Shown here: positions 1-8,371 of the stretch, one piece after another | Layout of the letters: every line of letters begins with the position of its first letter | Position numbering within the stretch: position 1 is the first letter of the stretch | DNA from: JAWXCF01 sp034440515 | GTDB lineage: Bacteria; Bacteroidota; Bacteroidia; CAILMK01 | Direction: 5' to 3' | Length of the DNA: 23,757 nt | Assembly: GCA_034440515.1 (NCBI GenBank) | Contig: JAWXCF010000008.1 | Coordinates: forward strand, 1 to 23,757 | Translations under genes and position numbers: made by a program | Notes under the pieces: generated by a model | What the model was told of the DNA's origin: nothing | Database searches by the model: none | Seen by the model: only the letters and a program-made list of their open reading frames with translations

Positions 1-1023
1 AAGGGTAAAATTCTTGTAACTGGTGGTGCAGGCTACATTGGTTCACACACTGTTGTTGAATTAATTGATAATAACTATGAAGTTGTTGTAGTAGATAATC
101 TTACTAATAGCTATGAATTCGTAATTGACAGGATAAATACTCTTACAAACAGTACCGTTAAATTTGAAAATGTTGACGTTTGCAACGAAATAGAATTAAA
201 AAGAGTATTTATTGAAAATTCTGACATTTTGGGTATTATTCATTTTGCTGCATTAAAAGCTGTTGGTGAATCTGTCATTCAACCTTTGAAATATTACAAC
301 AACAATGTAGTTGGACTACTTAACCTATTAAATGTTTGTGATTTAAATAAAGTAAATAACTTAGTATTTTCTTCAAGTTGTACTGTGTATGGACAACCAG
401 ATGTATTGCCTGTTACTGAGCTTTCACCAAGAATAAGACCAGAGTCTCCTTATGGTAATACTAAAAAAATAGCAGAAGAAATAATTGAAGATTTTAGTGC
501 AACTTCTGATTTTAAAGCAATATTACTTAGATATTTTAACCCTATTGGTGCTCATCCTACTTCTCTGCTAGGTGAATTACCTATCGGCATACCAAATAAC
601 CTTGTACCTGTAGTTACTCAAACTGCAGCTGGACTACGTGAAAAAGTGACCATATATGGTAATGATTACCCTACTGCAGACGGCACTTGTATAAGAGATT
701 ATATAGATGTAATAGATTTAGCTAAAGCACACGTAATAGCTATAGACAGGCTATTAAATAAAAAACGAATCGCTAAAGTTGAAGCATTTAACTTAGGAAC
801 TGGTAGAGGCTTTTCAGTTTTGGAGATAATAGAAACTTTTCAAAAAGTATCTGGTGTAGTATTAAACTGGGCTTATGGCAATAGACGTGAGGGTGACATT
901 GTTCAAATATTTGCAGAAACAACTAAGGCTGAAACTGAGCTTCATTGGAAAGCAACCACACATCTATCCGAAATGTTACTCAACTCTTGGAATTGGCAAA
1001 AAAAATTAAGCAACATCAATTAA
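1..1023 (+). CDS. galE: UDP-glucose 4-epimerase GalE, 5'-partial
   Basis: Interconverts UDP-glucose and UDP-galactose (often also the N-acetyl forms) in the cytoplasm and supplies precursors for surface glycans. The reading frame is open from base 1 with the NAD-binding GGAGYIGSH motif at residues 8-16, so the start lies just outside the window, probably by only one or a few codons. The TTG at 229 is an internal leucine codon and not a start. Other short-chain dehydrogenase/epimerase features are SSSCTVYG (Ser126), the catalytic pair Y151/K155 in YGNTK, and the GalE signature RYFNPIGAH. The 25-residue distance from Ser to Tyr matches E. coli GalE. The 340 visible residues are close to the family's usual 338. 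It is the only + strand gene and its last 18 bases overlap the 3' end of the convergent glycosyltransferase gene. Confidence 0.95.
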   Translation, partial: KGKILVTGGAGYIGSHTVVELIDNNYEVVVVDNLTNSYEFVIDRINTLTNSTVKFENVDVCNEIELKRVFIENSDILGIIHFAALKAVGESVIQPLKYYNNNVVGLLNLLNVCDLNKVNNLVFSSSCTVYGQPDVLPVTELSPRIRPESPYGNTKKIAEEIIEDFSATSDFKAILLRYFNPIGAHPTSLLGELPIGIPNNLVPVVTQTAAGLREKVTIYGNDYPTADGTCIRDYIDVIDLAKAHVIAIDRLLNKKRIAKVEAFNLGTGRGFSVLEIIETFQKVSGVVLNWAYGNRREGDIVQIFAETTKAETELHWKATTHLSEMLLNSWNWQKKLSNIN

Positions 1024-2061
1024 TTCAAAATACTTAGCAACTATTTGAGGCATATTAGTCTGATAAGTAGCTTTCTCCTTAACCAATCCAATATTGTAGG
1101 TTATTGCTCTAGTGTGATGTTCTTTATTCAACCAAACATCTATTAATTCATCAGCTAATTGAATACTATTATCAATCCCAACAAGTTTACCATTATCATT
1201 ATGATTAATCCAACTTCTATTTCCAATTAAATCTGTTACAATTGGGTAACAACCACAAGCCATAGCCTCAAACAAACTTGATGAAACACCCTCACTAATT
1301 GGTGTACTAACGTAAAAATTACATTTTCTTAACCAATTTCCAAGATCAGTATTTGGAATTTTACCCAACCATACAATGTTGTCAGCTAATTCTAGTTCAA
1401 TTGTTTGATTTTTCAAATCTTGTTCCAATGGCCCTCCTCCGACCATATAACACTTAATATTATAACCCTTTTTTTTAACTAAATGGATAGCATTTAATAT
1501 ATTTTTATGTCTATAATCACTTGATAAGCTTCTAGTTACAATTATATTAATAGAATCTAAATCAGAATTACTTCCATCAAAATAAAATACATTTTTGTCA
1601 ACCCCTTTGGCCATAACCATAATCTTTTTTGTGTTAGCACCTAATTCTATCATAGCTGGTACCATTACATCGCCCCAAGCGTGAATTAAATCTGCTTGAT
1701 TTAACGCATATTTAGCAAGTTTGGCTTTAAAAGGTGTTGTTATTGTATTTGGTGGCCATACATCTGTCACACCTTGCTGAGCAACTACTAATGGGTGCTT
1801 ACCTAATTTTGCACCTAAGTAACCAAAACTAGTTACCCTATATGCCAAAACAATATCCGGTTTTTGTTGTCTAACCAATTTCTTAAGTTGGTTTACAGCA
1901 CCTAGCCATTTAATAATTCTTTTAATTCTTCCAATTTTACCAGAATAAATGGGAATTTCCCAGCTAATAATCTCGAAATCTCCGTATTCTTTTAAACCTT
2001 TTATCCAAGTTTGTGCATCAGCTCGGAAGGTTTCTCCAAGAAATAATACTTTCTTATTCAT
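1006..2061 (-). CDS. GT4-family glycosyltransferase
   Basis: A 351-residue GT-B-fold, probably retaining, glycosyltransferase of family GT4. It would add one sugar from an NDP-sugar to a lipid-linked glycan at the inner face of the cytoplasmic membrane. The C-terminal half holds the donor-binding pattern: MVGGGPLE near 207-213, then SEGVSSSLFEAMACG at 256-270 with the E-x7-E pair E257/E265. The N-terminal half, including GVTDVWPPN near 98-105, is the variable acceptor domain. It is the last gene of the - strand array. Its ATG overlaps the stop of the upstream wzy-like gene by 4 bases (ATGA), which suggests translational coupling. Its end runs into galE, leaving no room for a separate terminator. 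Donor and acceptor cannot be told from sequence. Confidence 0.85.
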   Translation of the reverse strand: MNKKVLFLGETFRADAQTWIKGLKEYGDFEIISWEIPIYSGKIGRIKRIIKWLGAVNQLKKLVRQQKPDIVLAYRVTSFGYLGAKLGKHPLVVAQQGVTDVWPPNTITTPFKAKLAKYALNQADLIHAWGDVMVPAMIELGANTKKIMVMAKGVDKNVFYFDGSNSDLDSINIIVTRSLSSDYRHKNILNAIHLVKKKGYNIKCYMVGGGPLEQDLKNQTIELELADNIVWLGKIPNTDLGNWLRKCNFYVSTPISEGVSSSLFEAMACGCYPIVTDLIGNRSWINHNDNGKLVGIDNSIQLADELIDVWLNKEHHTRAITYNIGLVKEKATYQTNMPQIVAKYFELIDVA

Positions 2062-3500
2062 TCTATTTTTGATTCTAAAGGGTTAGGTTCATCTTCTATT
2101 ATATTTATCAAACCCAAACCAATAGCATATGATATAACTGCGATTCGCATCGCTGCGTGCAACATAGATGCTACAGTAAAAAATGCAAAGCCGAAAATGA
2201 GCAGCTTACTATATTTAGAACTTCGCTTATATTTATTATATACTATTGAAATTAAGAAAAGCAAAGAACCTACTCCATACAATCCGTGTTCACTTAATAA
2301 TCTTGAAAATTCTGTGTGAGAAGGTAAAGAATAACCAATTACTTTTTTGAAATGATATGTAGCACCTCCTGGACCTATTCCCAATATAGGATTGTCTAAA
2401 AATATTTGATACTCTATTTCAACTAATTTATCTCTCCCAGACAAATCTACATCACTTTTAGTATCATATTGTGCTCCAGTTACAGCTTTCTTATCTATAG
2501 TTTTTAGATACCTGTTAGACAGTGAATTATTTGTTATTACTTTAATAATAACAAATACTATTACAAGTAGTATAGAGATATAGAAAATTAAAGAAAGTAT
2601 TCTTTTAATAGATTTTGGATTAACTTTTAATAAAAAACCTAACCCTGCTAATCCTAAAAGATCTAAAATTGCGACAGCAACTCCTCCACGTGAAAATGTA
2701 AACAAACCAAAACCAAGAAATATCATAGCCAAGGTAATATTCAAATTAGTATTTTTAAATATATTTTGATTTATAACTATCCCAATTATAATGACTATGA
2801 ATCCAAACCCCAATAAAACAGCAGTCTGATTTGGACCAAAGCCACCAGAAGCCTGCAGGTTACTTTGCATATTAAAAGTAATACTGGATAAACTTCCAAT
2901 CTTGGTAACTATACTACCTACACTTGCAATCATAGGAAGTGTGATTGCTAAAAGGAAGCTTTTAATAGACTGTAATGGAATTCTTATACTTAGAAAATAA
3001 GCAATAGACAAGGCTAAACACAAATGCCCACTTAAGTTAAAACTAATACTATTCTTAATCTCTGAAAAAGGTAAGGTAAAATTTAATACCAATATGGACG
3101 GTAATAATAAAACTAGATAAAATATTGGCTTAAAATTGAACTTAACGTGTTTAGACTGATAAAATAAACCTATTGCAAAAAACAGAGATGAAATATACTT
3201 AGAATATTCCCAAGGCAAAGCAACATTATTACCACGCAATAACAAATCAAAAGTTCCAAGATATAAAGCTACAAAACCAGCCAACTTATTTCTATCTTGT
3301 ACTTTTACTATCTCTATTAACGCTATTGCTGGAATTACAACTCCTCCTAATAAACAAATAAATGGCGTAAAACTGGTGATTAAACCTAATACAAAGTGCA
3401 CCAACACAATCATCAGCACTTTAGATTGAGATTTAAAAAGCCTGTCAAATTTAACAGTCTCTATTTCATCTAATCTAACTTTAATACTTGCTAATTGCAT
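2058..3500 (-). CDS. Wzy / O-antigen ligase-like polymerase
   Basis: A 480-residue polytopic membrane protein of the O-antigen polymerase/ligase (Wzy_C, WaaL-like) superfamily. It would polymerise or transfer lipid-linked oligosaccharide at the periplasmic face. About ten or more hydrophobic segments are visible from residue 28 to 466. Family landmarks are FSRGG at 269-273, then a soluble loop with SGRDKL at 354-359, GIGPGG at 374-379 and HTEFSRLLSEHG at 395-406, followed by three C-terminal membrane spans. That loop carries the conserved His and Arg typical of the superfamily. Polymerase and ligase cannot be separated by sequence alone. The position among glycosyltransferase genes favours a Wzy-like polymerase. 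Its ATG shares one base with the preceding stop codon and its stop overlaps the next gene by 4 bases. Confidence 0.85.
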   Translation of the reverse strand: MQLASIKVRLDEIETVKFDRLFKSQSKVLMIVLVHFVLGLITSFTPFICLLGGVVIPAIALIEIVKVQDRNKLAGFVALYLGTFDLLLRGNNVALPWEYSKYISSLFFAIGLFYQSKHVKFNFKPIFYLVLLLPSILVLNFTLPFSEIKNSISFNLSGHLCLALSIAYFLSIRIPLQSIKSFLLAITLPMIASVGSIVTKIGSLSSITFNMQSNLQASGGFGPNQTAVLLGFGFIVIIIGIVINQNIFKNTNLNITLAMIFLGFGLFTFSRGGVAVAILDLLGLAGLGFLLKVNPKSIKRILSLIFYISILLVIVFVIIKVITNNSLSNRYLKTIDKKAVTGAQYDTKSDVDLSGRDKLVEIEYQIFLDNPILGIGPGGATYHFKKVIGYSLPSHTEFSRLLSEHGLYGVGSLLFLISIVYNKYKRSSKYSKLLIFGFAFFTVASMLHAAMRIAVISYAIGLGLINIIEDEPNPLESKIE

Positions 3501-4576
3501 TAAATTCTATTATAAATGTTAGTCAAGTTTTCACGTAACACTTTTCCCCCATTAAGGTTTTCAATAAAAATTCTATTTTCATTGCCAATCCTAATAGCCC
3601 TATCGGAATCGCCGCTAAGCTGCACTATCCCTTCTAATATATTAAGATAATCGTTTGGTTCAACAATATAATTATTTGTATCTTGAAGCAGTATATTTAT
3701 ATTACCGACAGAAGTTGTAAATATTGGCAAACAACTAGCCATTGCTTCCATTATTACATTAGGAGTTCCCTCGTGGTCGCTAGTTAACAAAAATGCATTA
3801 GATGCAGATAACTCAGTTTTGGGGTTCATTTTCCCTAAGAACTTTAAATTCTTATTTAGAACTCCGCTATTTTCAGCTAAAGCCATTAGCTCATTTTCTA
3901 AATTACCATATCCAATAATATTAAATTGTAAATGAGGATGCAACTTTAATGCACTTTTAGCTAACTCTATTACTTTATCTATGCGTTTTACTTGAGTATA
4001 TCTAGCAATTGTAAGTACATTAAATTTCTCACTATAAGATGAATTTGCTGCAGATGGTTTGAATGCTGAAACATCTATGCAATTTGGCAAATAAAAGATT
4101 GTGTCAACATTTTTCTTTCTTAAGTTTAATATTTCTTGAAATGCCTCCTTACTATTAGCTATAATGTAGTCTGGTAGATTTAGCGCAATGGTACTTACTT
4201 TACCTGTACCTGCCATCTCTGATGCTAAGGAACTTCTACAAGCGCCTATACTTGGAATTTTTAAAAGCTTTCCAACAATCCCTACAAAGAAATTCACATA
4301 AAAGTGCTGACTTTGCAGTAAATCTGGCTTTATATTTCTAATTAATCTAGTTAATGCAAAAATTTTAGATATTGGATTTCTTACTGATAAAATATGGATT
4401 GTAATAGGTAAAGTTTGAAACCTCTTTAACCCATCTTCATCGTTATTTAGTACAATTAAGTGGATAGAAGTACCTAGATAAACTAATTCTCTTAAAATAT
4501 AGAATAACTGTTGCTCCGCGCCCCCAATTCCAACAGTACCAGCTACAAAGCATATTGTTTTGCCATTTAAACCCAT
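3500..4576 (-). CDS. GT4-family glycosyltransferase
   Basis: A 358-residue GT4 glycosyltransferase predicted to add a sugar to the growing lipid-linked repeat in the cytoplasm. The N-terminus has a glycine-rich loop followed by GGAEQQ at 18-23, typical of GT4 enzymes that work on lipid-linked or membrane acceptors. The donor domain contains IGYGNLE near 221-227 and HEGTPNVIMEAMA at 268-280 with the E-x7-E pair E269/E277. It lies three bases downstream of another GT4 gene and shares its last base with the wzy-like start codon, so it is co-translated within the assembly block. The specific sugar is not predictable. It is only distantly similar to the other GT4 proteins here, so it is not a recent duplicate. 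Confidence 0.87.
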   Translation of the reverse strand: MGLNGKTICFVAGTVGIGGAEQQLFYILRELVYLGTSIHLIVLNNDEDGLKRFQTLPITIHILSVRNPISKIFALTRLIRNIKPDLLQSQHFYVNFFVGIVGKLLKIPSIGACRSSLASEMAGTGKVSTIALNLPDYIIANSKEAFQEILNLRKKNVDTIFYLPNCIDVSAFKPSAANSSYSEKFNVLTIARYTQVKRIDKVIELAKSALKLHPHLQFNIIGYGNLENELMALAENSGVLNKNLKFLGKMNPKTELSASNAFLLTSDHEGTPNVIMEAMASCLPIFTTSVGNINILLQDTNNYIVEPNDYLNILEGIVQLSGDSDRAIRIGNENRIFIENLNGGKVLRENLTNIYNRI

Positions 4577-4579
4577 TTT

Positions 4580-5743
4580 TTAATTCCAATAAATGTCTAA
4601 ATGTTTCTTAATCTCACTTGCCCAAGACTCTAAGGAAAATTTTTGACTTTTTTCTAAGGCTTTCTCTTGCATATTTAAATACGTTTCTGTATCGCTTATT
4701 GCAATATTGATAGCCTTGGCTAAAGTTTCAGACTTAGAATCTGATAGTACAATTCCTCCCCCGGTATTTAGCATAAACTTTATAGCTGAAACTGGAGTGC
4801 CTAAGACTGGTAAGCCACTAGCCATAGCTTCTAACACAACTTTAGGAAAGCCCTCTGAGCTTCTAGTTGGGTAACAAAATAAATGGCATTGTTGCATAAT
4901 AGTCAAAACATCATCGTGATTTACTTTTCCGTGAAAAGTAACCATATTCTCTAAGCTTAAGTCATTTACTGTTTGCTTAAAACTACTTAATGCACCCCCG
5001 TCTCCTACTATGTGTAAGTGAAGATTTGGATGTTCAGCTTTAAGCAACTTTACTGCTTCTATTACTTGCCTTGTACCTTTTTCTTCCTCTTGCCTGCAAA
5101 CAATTACCAATTTTGGGTTAATTAAATCAAGTGAAGGAACGTTTTTCCTTAAATCTAATATTTCAGAATTAGTAACACTGGAGGAAAAAATCCATTTTAT
5201 ATTTGGATTTACCATAGACGGTGGTTCAGATTCCACACCCGTCGTTAAAAATGCATTTTTGCCACCTGCATTCTTTTCCATAAATCCGTGCCAAAATTTC
5301 TCCGTCTTAGTTATTATTTGCAACCAATTCCCACAATAACGTACAAATAATGGCTTACCCATTTTGTTTGCCATAACCATACCTATGGTTCCAAGATCAC
5401 TAGGAATTGGTACGTGAACGGCATCCGCTTTCTTTATTTCCCTTCTAATAATGCCATAGTTCTTTAATAACCAAAACGGATATTTTAGTTTACGTTTTAT
5501 GCCTGAACCAGAAATATCATCTATCGGAATAATTGTAATATTGTTACCTTCAAAACCAATTTCTCCTTGTTGCTTTTGAATTCTACTTAATGGCAATACC
5601 AATGTTGTTTGTTCAAATAGACTGCTAATGGCGTTCATATGATAAACAAATCCACCATCAGTAGCAAATCCTAATTTAGAATTGGTCGATTTCCAAATCT
5701 GCTTATGAGAAAATACTACGAGTTTCTTTATTTTACTATCCAT
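4580..5743 (-). CDS. GT4-family glycosyltransferase
   Basis: A 387-residue GT-B glycosyltransferase of family GT4. The C-terminal donor domain has IVCRQEEEKG near 214-223, LHIVGDGG at 243-250 and SEGFPKVVLEAMASG at 296-310 with the E-x7-E pair E297/E305. The N-terminal acceptor domain includes TDGGFVYHMN around 28-37, where GT4 enzymes usually have a glycine-rich loop. It should transfer one sugar to the lipid-linked repeat. The start ATG overlaps the end of the preceding gene by 16 bases and only three bases separate its end from the next glycosyltransferase, so expression is clearly linked. Donor and linkage are unknown. Confidence 0.86.
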   Translation of the reverse strand: MDSKIKKLVVFSHKQIWKSTNSKLGFATDGGFVYHMNAISSLFEQTTLVLPLSRIQKQQGEIGFEGNNITIIPIDDISGSGIKRKLKYPFWLLKNYGIIRREIKKADAVHVPIPSDLGTIGMVMANKMGKPLFVRYCGNWLQIITKTEKFWHGFMEKNAGGKNAFLTTGVESEPPSMVNPNIKWIFSSSVTNSEILDLRKNVPSLDLINPKLVIVCRQEEEKGTRQVIEAVKLLKAEHPNLHLHIVGDGGALSSFKQTVNDLSLENMVTFHGKVNHDDVLTIMQQCHLFCYPTRSSEGFPKVVLEAMASGLPVLGTPVSAIKFMLNTGGGIVLSDSKSETLAKAINIAISDTETYLNMQEKALEKSQKFSLESWASEIKKHLDIYWN

Positions 5744-6957
5744 TTTTGAATTTCTTTAAAGCCTTTAACGTATGTATTTTCAAAGGTAAACTTATTTTCC
5801 ACCTGCTCTCTAGCAAATTTTCCTTGTATACTTGCTTCGCCTTCTTTTAGTACCTGCAATGTTTTATTTATAAATTCAACAGGGGTACTTGCTATCTTAA
5901 GTCCTTTATCTACTTCTAATTCCATTCCACTTATTGCATCTTTACTACAAATAACAAGAGTTCCAGAAGCCATAACTTCTATTATTCTACTTCTAAAACC
6001 ATAAGTACCCACCCAAGGTATAAGCACAATCATTGTATTGTGGAAAGTTTCATTCAAATCTGCGACAAAACCTGTAACTATCGCATTTTTATCGCTCTCA
6101 GTCAGTTTAATCAAACTGTCTGGAGGGTTAGATCCAATTATGTAATACTTTAGATTTGGATAGTCTGCTCTTAAACTGGGTAACACATCACTAAAAATCA
6201 TTTTAGCACTTTCTACATTATGTTTAGTTCCTAAACCACCGTAGTAAGCAATGGCTAACTCTGCATTTTTTTTATCCTGATATTTCCATTTAGAAATATC
6301 AATTCCCATTGCAATGTGAAACACTTTAGTATTCACATTTACATTTCTAATTATGTAACTTTCCTCTTCCCTGTTTATGGCAATAATGGCGTCAAATTTT
6401 GACCAAACCTTTTCTTCAATAGATTTATAGTTATTAAAATGATATTTTTTTATGAAGGAAGGATAATTTTTATCGTATTGTACTTTATAGGTTTGCCATA
6501 AAATGTTATTGGTGTCACAAATAGTCCTGCTTCCTTGCTCTTTGAAATAAGAAGCCAAATGCCAAGCGTGCCAATACTCAAATAATACCAAATCAAAATG
6601 TTCTCCTTTCAATGCTGACTTTATTCTGTTAAGGGTAAACTCTTTCTTTGAAATGTAATAATTACTTTCTTTTAACCCTGTTAAATCAGAATAAATCTTT
6701 GCACTAATCTTGTTAATTACTTTATCTATTTTATTATTAACATTATAGGCAGATTTCAAAACAATGGCTATATTACAATATGTTTGCAACTTCCTTCGAA
6801 CATCGTCAACATTTTCAGACTTTGCAAATGTTAAAATAGTTATATCAAAATCTTCTTTGGCTGCTAACAGTGAGTAATGTACTCTAAGGTTTTGACCTGC
6901 AGATAATGGAAATGGTAAAACGTGTGTAATGACAAGAAGTTTAGGCTTTTTTGTCAT
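5728..6957 (-). CDS. GT4-like glycosyltransferase (variant E-x7-E motif)
   Basis: A 409-residue GT-B glycosyltransferase. The N-terminal motif THVLPFPLSAGQNLRVH (11-27) is typical of GT4 enzymes from exopolysaccharide loci. The donor domain contains IAYYGGLGTKHN near 236-247, YYIIGSNPPD near 271-280 and GFRSRIIEVMASG at 320-332. In place of the first Glu of the classical E-x7-E motif there is a tyrosine (Y319). The G-x-R-x-R-I-x-E form is one I know from a GT4 subgroup, so this is probably not inactivation. Its start overlaps the previous gene by 17 bases and its end overlaps the next by 16, with no sign of frameshift. It would add one sugar of the repeat, of unknown identity. Confidence 0.82.
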   Translation of the reverse strand: MTKKPKLLVITHVLPFPLSAGQNLRVHYSLLAAKEDFDITILTFAKSENVDDVRRKLQTYCNIAIVLKSAYNVNNKIDKVINKISAKIYSDLTGLKESNYYISKKEFTLNRIKSALKGEHFDLVLFEYWHAWHLASYFKEQGSRTICDTNNILWQTYKVQYDKNYPSFIKKYHFNNYKSIEEKVWSKFDAIIAINREEESYIIRNVNVNTKVFHIAMGIDISKWKYQDKKNAELAIAYYGGLGTKHNVESAKMIFSDVLPSLRADYPNLKYYIIGSNPPDSLIKLTESDKNAIVTGFVADLNETFHNTMIVLIPWVGTYGFRSRIIEVMASGTLVICSKDAISGMELEVDKGLKIASTPVEFINKTLQVLKEGEASIQGKFAREQVENKFTFENTYVKGFKEIQKWIVK

Positions 6958-8350
6958 ACTTATTAACTATTTTATTTAAGGTATCTGCGATTCTTACATA
7001 AGATTTACCGTCTAAATAATCTCCAAAAAAAGTATTTAATAGTCCTTTGCGTTCTGTTTTTTTTCGATCTGGGTTAGATAAATATGTTTCTATCTGCCTT
7101 TGAATTTCAGATTCTTTCCAAGCTATATCTAAAGCACCTGTATCAACTATAGGCTTATAATGATCCCAACTATAATAAATACTATAATCTTTAGGGGCAA
7201 TATTTATACCTGTGGGGTTGTAACCAACATTTATAATAGGCTTGTCAAACATAGCTAGTTCAAGAGTAACGGTACTAGCTACATTAATACCAACCTCACA
7301 ATGTGCAAGCATATTAGACCACAAAACTAAGTCTTCTGGTAGAGGTGTTAAATGCGCCTTCTCCCAAGGTATTTCAGGAAATTTAACATCTAACAATTCA
7401 GTTTTAACTTTATCAAATCTGCCTGATGTATCTTTAGGATATATACGTACTATTAGCTGAGGTTTAGAAGGAATTTGAGAAATAATTTTTGCTAAATTCT
7501 TGACTAGCACTTCTTCTCCAGGCATTAGGTTTAACATACCTGTTGTATATAGAATGATAGGTCTACTTGGACTTAACCCCATTCTGTCACAATACTCCTC
7601 TCTTGACCAAAGATTCTCAGTTTTAAAGTGAAAATCGAATTGAGGGGTACCTGTAATGCTAACATTTTCAGCTGTTATATGATGATAAATTTTTAACAAA
7701 TCGTTATATATACTTTGATTCCAAACTATATAATGATTGTATTTGGGTAATATTCTGCCTTGAGATGTTAAGTTATCCCAACTAAATAAAAATGTCGATG
7801 TGGGAATGCCTAGTTTAATAGCTGCGTGGACAATTGGTAGTGCGTTTTTGCTGTGTATATGTGAACCATTAAAGACGTGATCAGGATTTAAATCTTTAAT
7901 CAGTTTAAAATAAGTCAACTCTGTTTGTTTACCTTGACTAAGTTTATTTTCAATATTAGTTAAAAAATAGACACCAGATCTTGACACAAATGGGTATGCT
8001 GTCCATTTTTTAACGGTTCTTGACAGTTTTTCTTTAAGTCCTTTAGCCTCGCTATCTCTTATTTTCCAACGTAATTTAGCTGCACCAGACCATAACCATC
8101 TACCGTGAACTATATCTATCCATTCCCTTAATATTCCTAATTGATAGGTAGGCTTAATATCTTGTATTTCGATTAATTGATTGCAGTTTTGCTCTAATAC
8201 CTGCCTAAGAGCCTCAGTAGGAATTACCGATATTAAAGTAATTTCATTATCCCTTTTGAGAATTTCGGCAGTACCGCTTAATATAAAATTTCTAATTGCC
8301 TCTCCTCTTGGTAATATAAGAACAATATGTTTCTTTTTACTTATTTGCAT
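6941..8350 (-). CDS. S-W-D-N family protein, candidate glycosyltransferase (paralogue 1)
   Basis: A 469-residue soluble protein without a signal peptide or clear membrane span. I cannot assign it to a numbered glycosyltransferase family. It is a clear paralogue of the gene just upstream. Shared blocks are FSWDNLTSQGR (189-199), GTPQFDF (234-240), RIYPKD (302-307), INVASTVTLELA (355-366) followed by DKPIINVGYNPTG (369-381), and a C-terminal stretch with YLSNPDRKKTER (423-434). The layout, with a central S/T-rich loop and a later P-x-I-N segment, recalls GT-B enzymes of the capsule (Kps/CDP-glycerol transferase) type. Between an oxygenase gene and GT4 genes in a CMP-nonulosonate locus, it could transfer the nonulosonic acid. 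That role is inference. Confidence 0.6.
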   Translation of the reverse strand: MQISKKKHIVLILPRGEAIRNFILSGTAEILKRDNEITLISVIPTEALRQVLEQNCNQLIEIQDIKPTYQLGILREWIDIVHGRWLWSGAAKLRWKIRDSEAKGLKEKLSRTVKKWTAYPFVSRSGVYFLTNIENKLSQGKQTELTYFKLIKDLNPDHVFNGSHIHSKNALPIVHAAIKLGIPTSTFLFSWDNLTSQGRILPKYNHYIVWNQSIYNDLLKIYHHITAENVSITGTPQFDFHFKTENLWSREEYCDRMGLSPSRPIILYTTGMLNLMPGEEVLVKNLAKIISQIPSKPQLIVRIYPKDTSGRFDKVKTELLDVKFPEIPWEKAHLTPLPEDLVLWSNMLAHCEVGINVASTVTLELAMFDKPIINVGYNPTGINIAPKDYSIYYSWDHYKPIVDTGALDIAWKESEIQRQIETYLSNPDRKKTERKGLLNTFFGDYLDGKSYVRIADTLNKIVNKYDKKA

Positions 8351-8371
8351 ATACCTTTTTAATCTGACTCG

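Noticed and set aside
1006..5743. The GT4 genes as a recent tandem duplication
   Set aside because: They share only general GT4 motifs (E-x7-E and glycine loops) and differ throughout in length and N-terminal sequence, so they are old, separate members of the family.
5728..6957. Loss of activity in the GT4-like protein because Tyr replaces the first Glu of E-x7-E
   Set aside because: The G-F-R-S-R-I-I-E form is a known GT4 variant as far as I recall, and the rest of the protein is intact.
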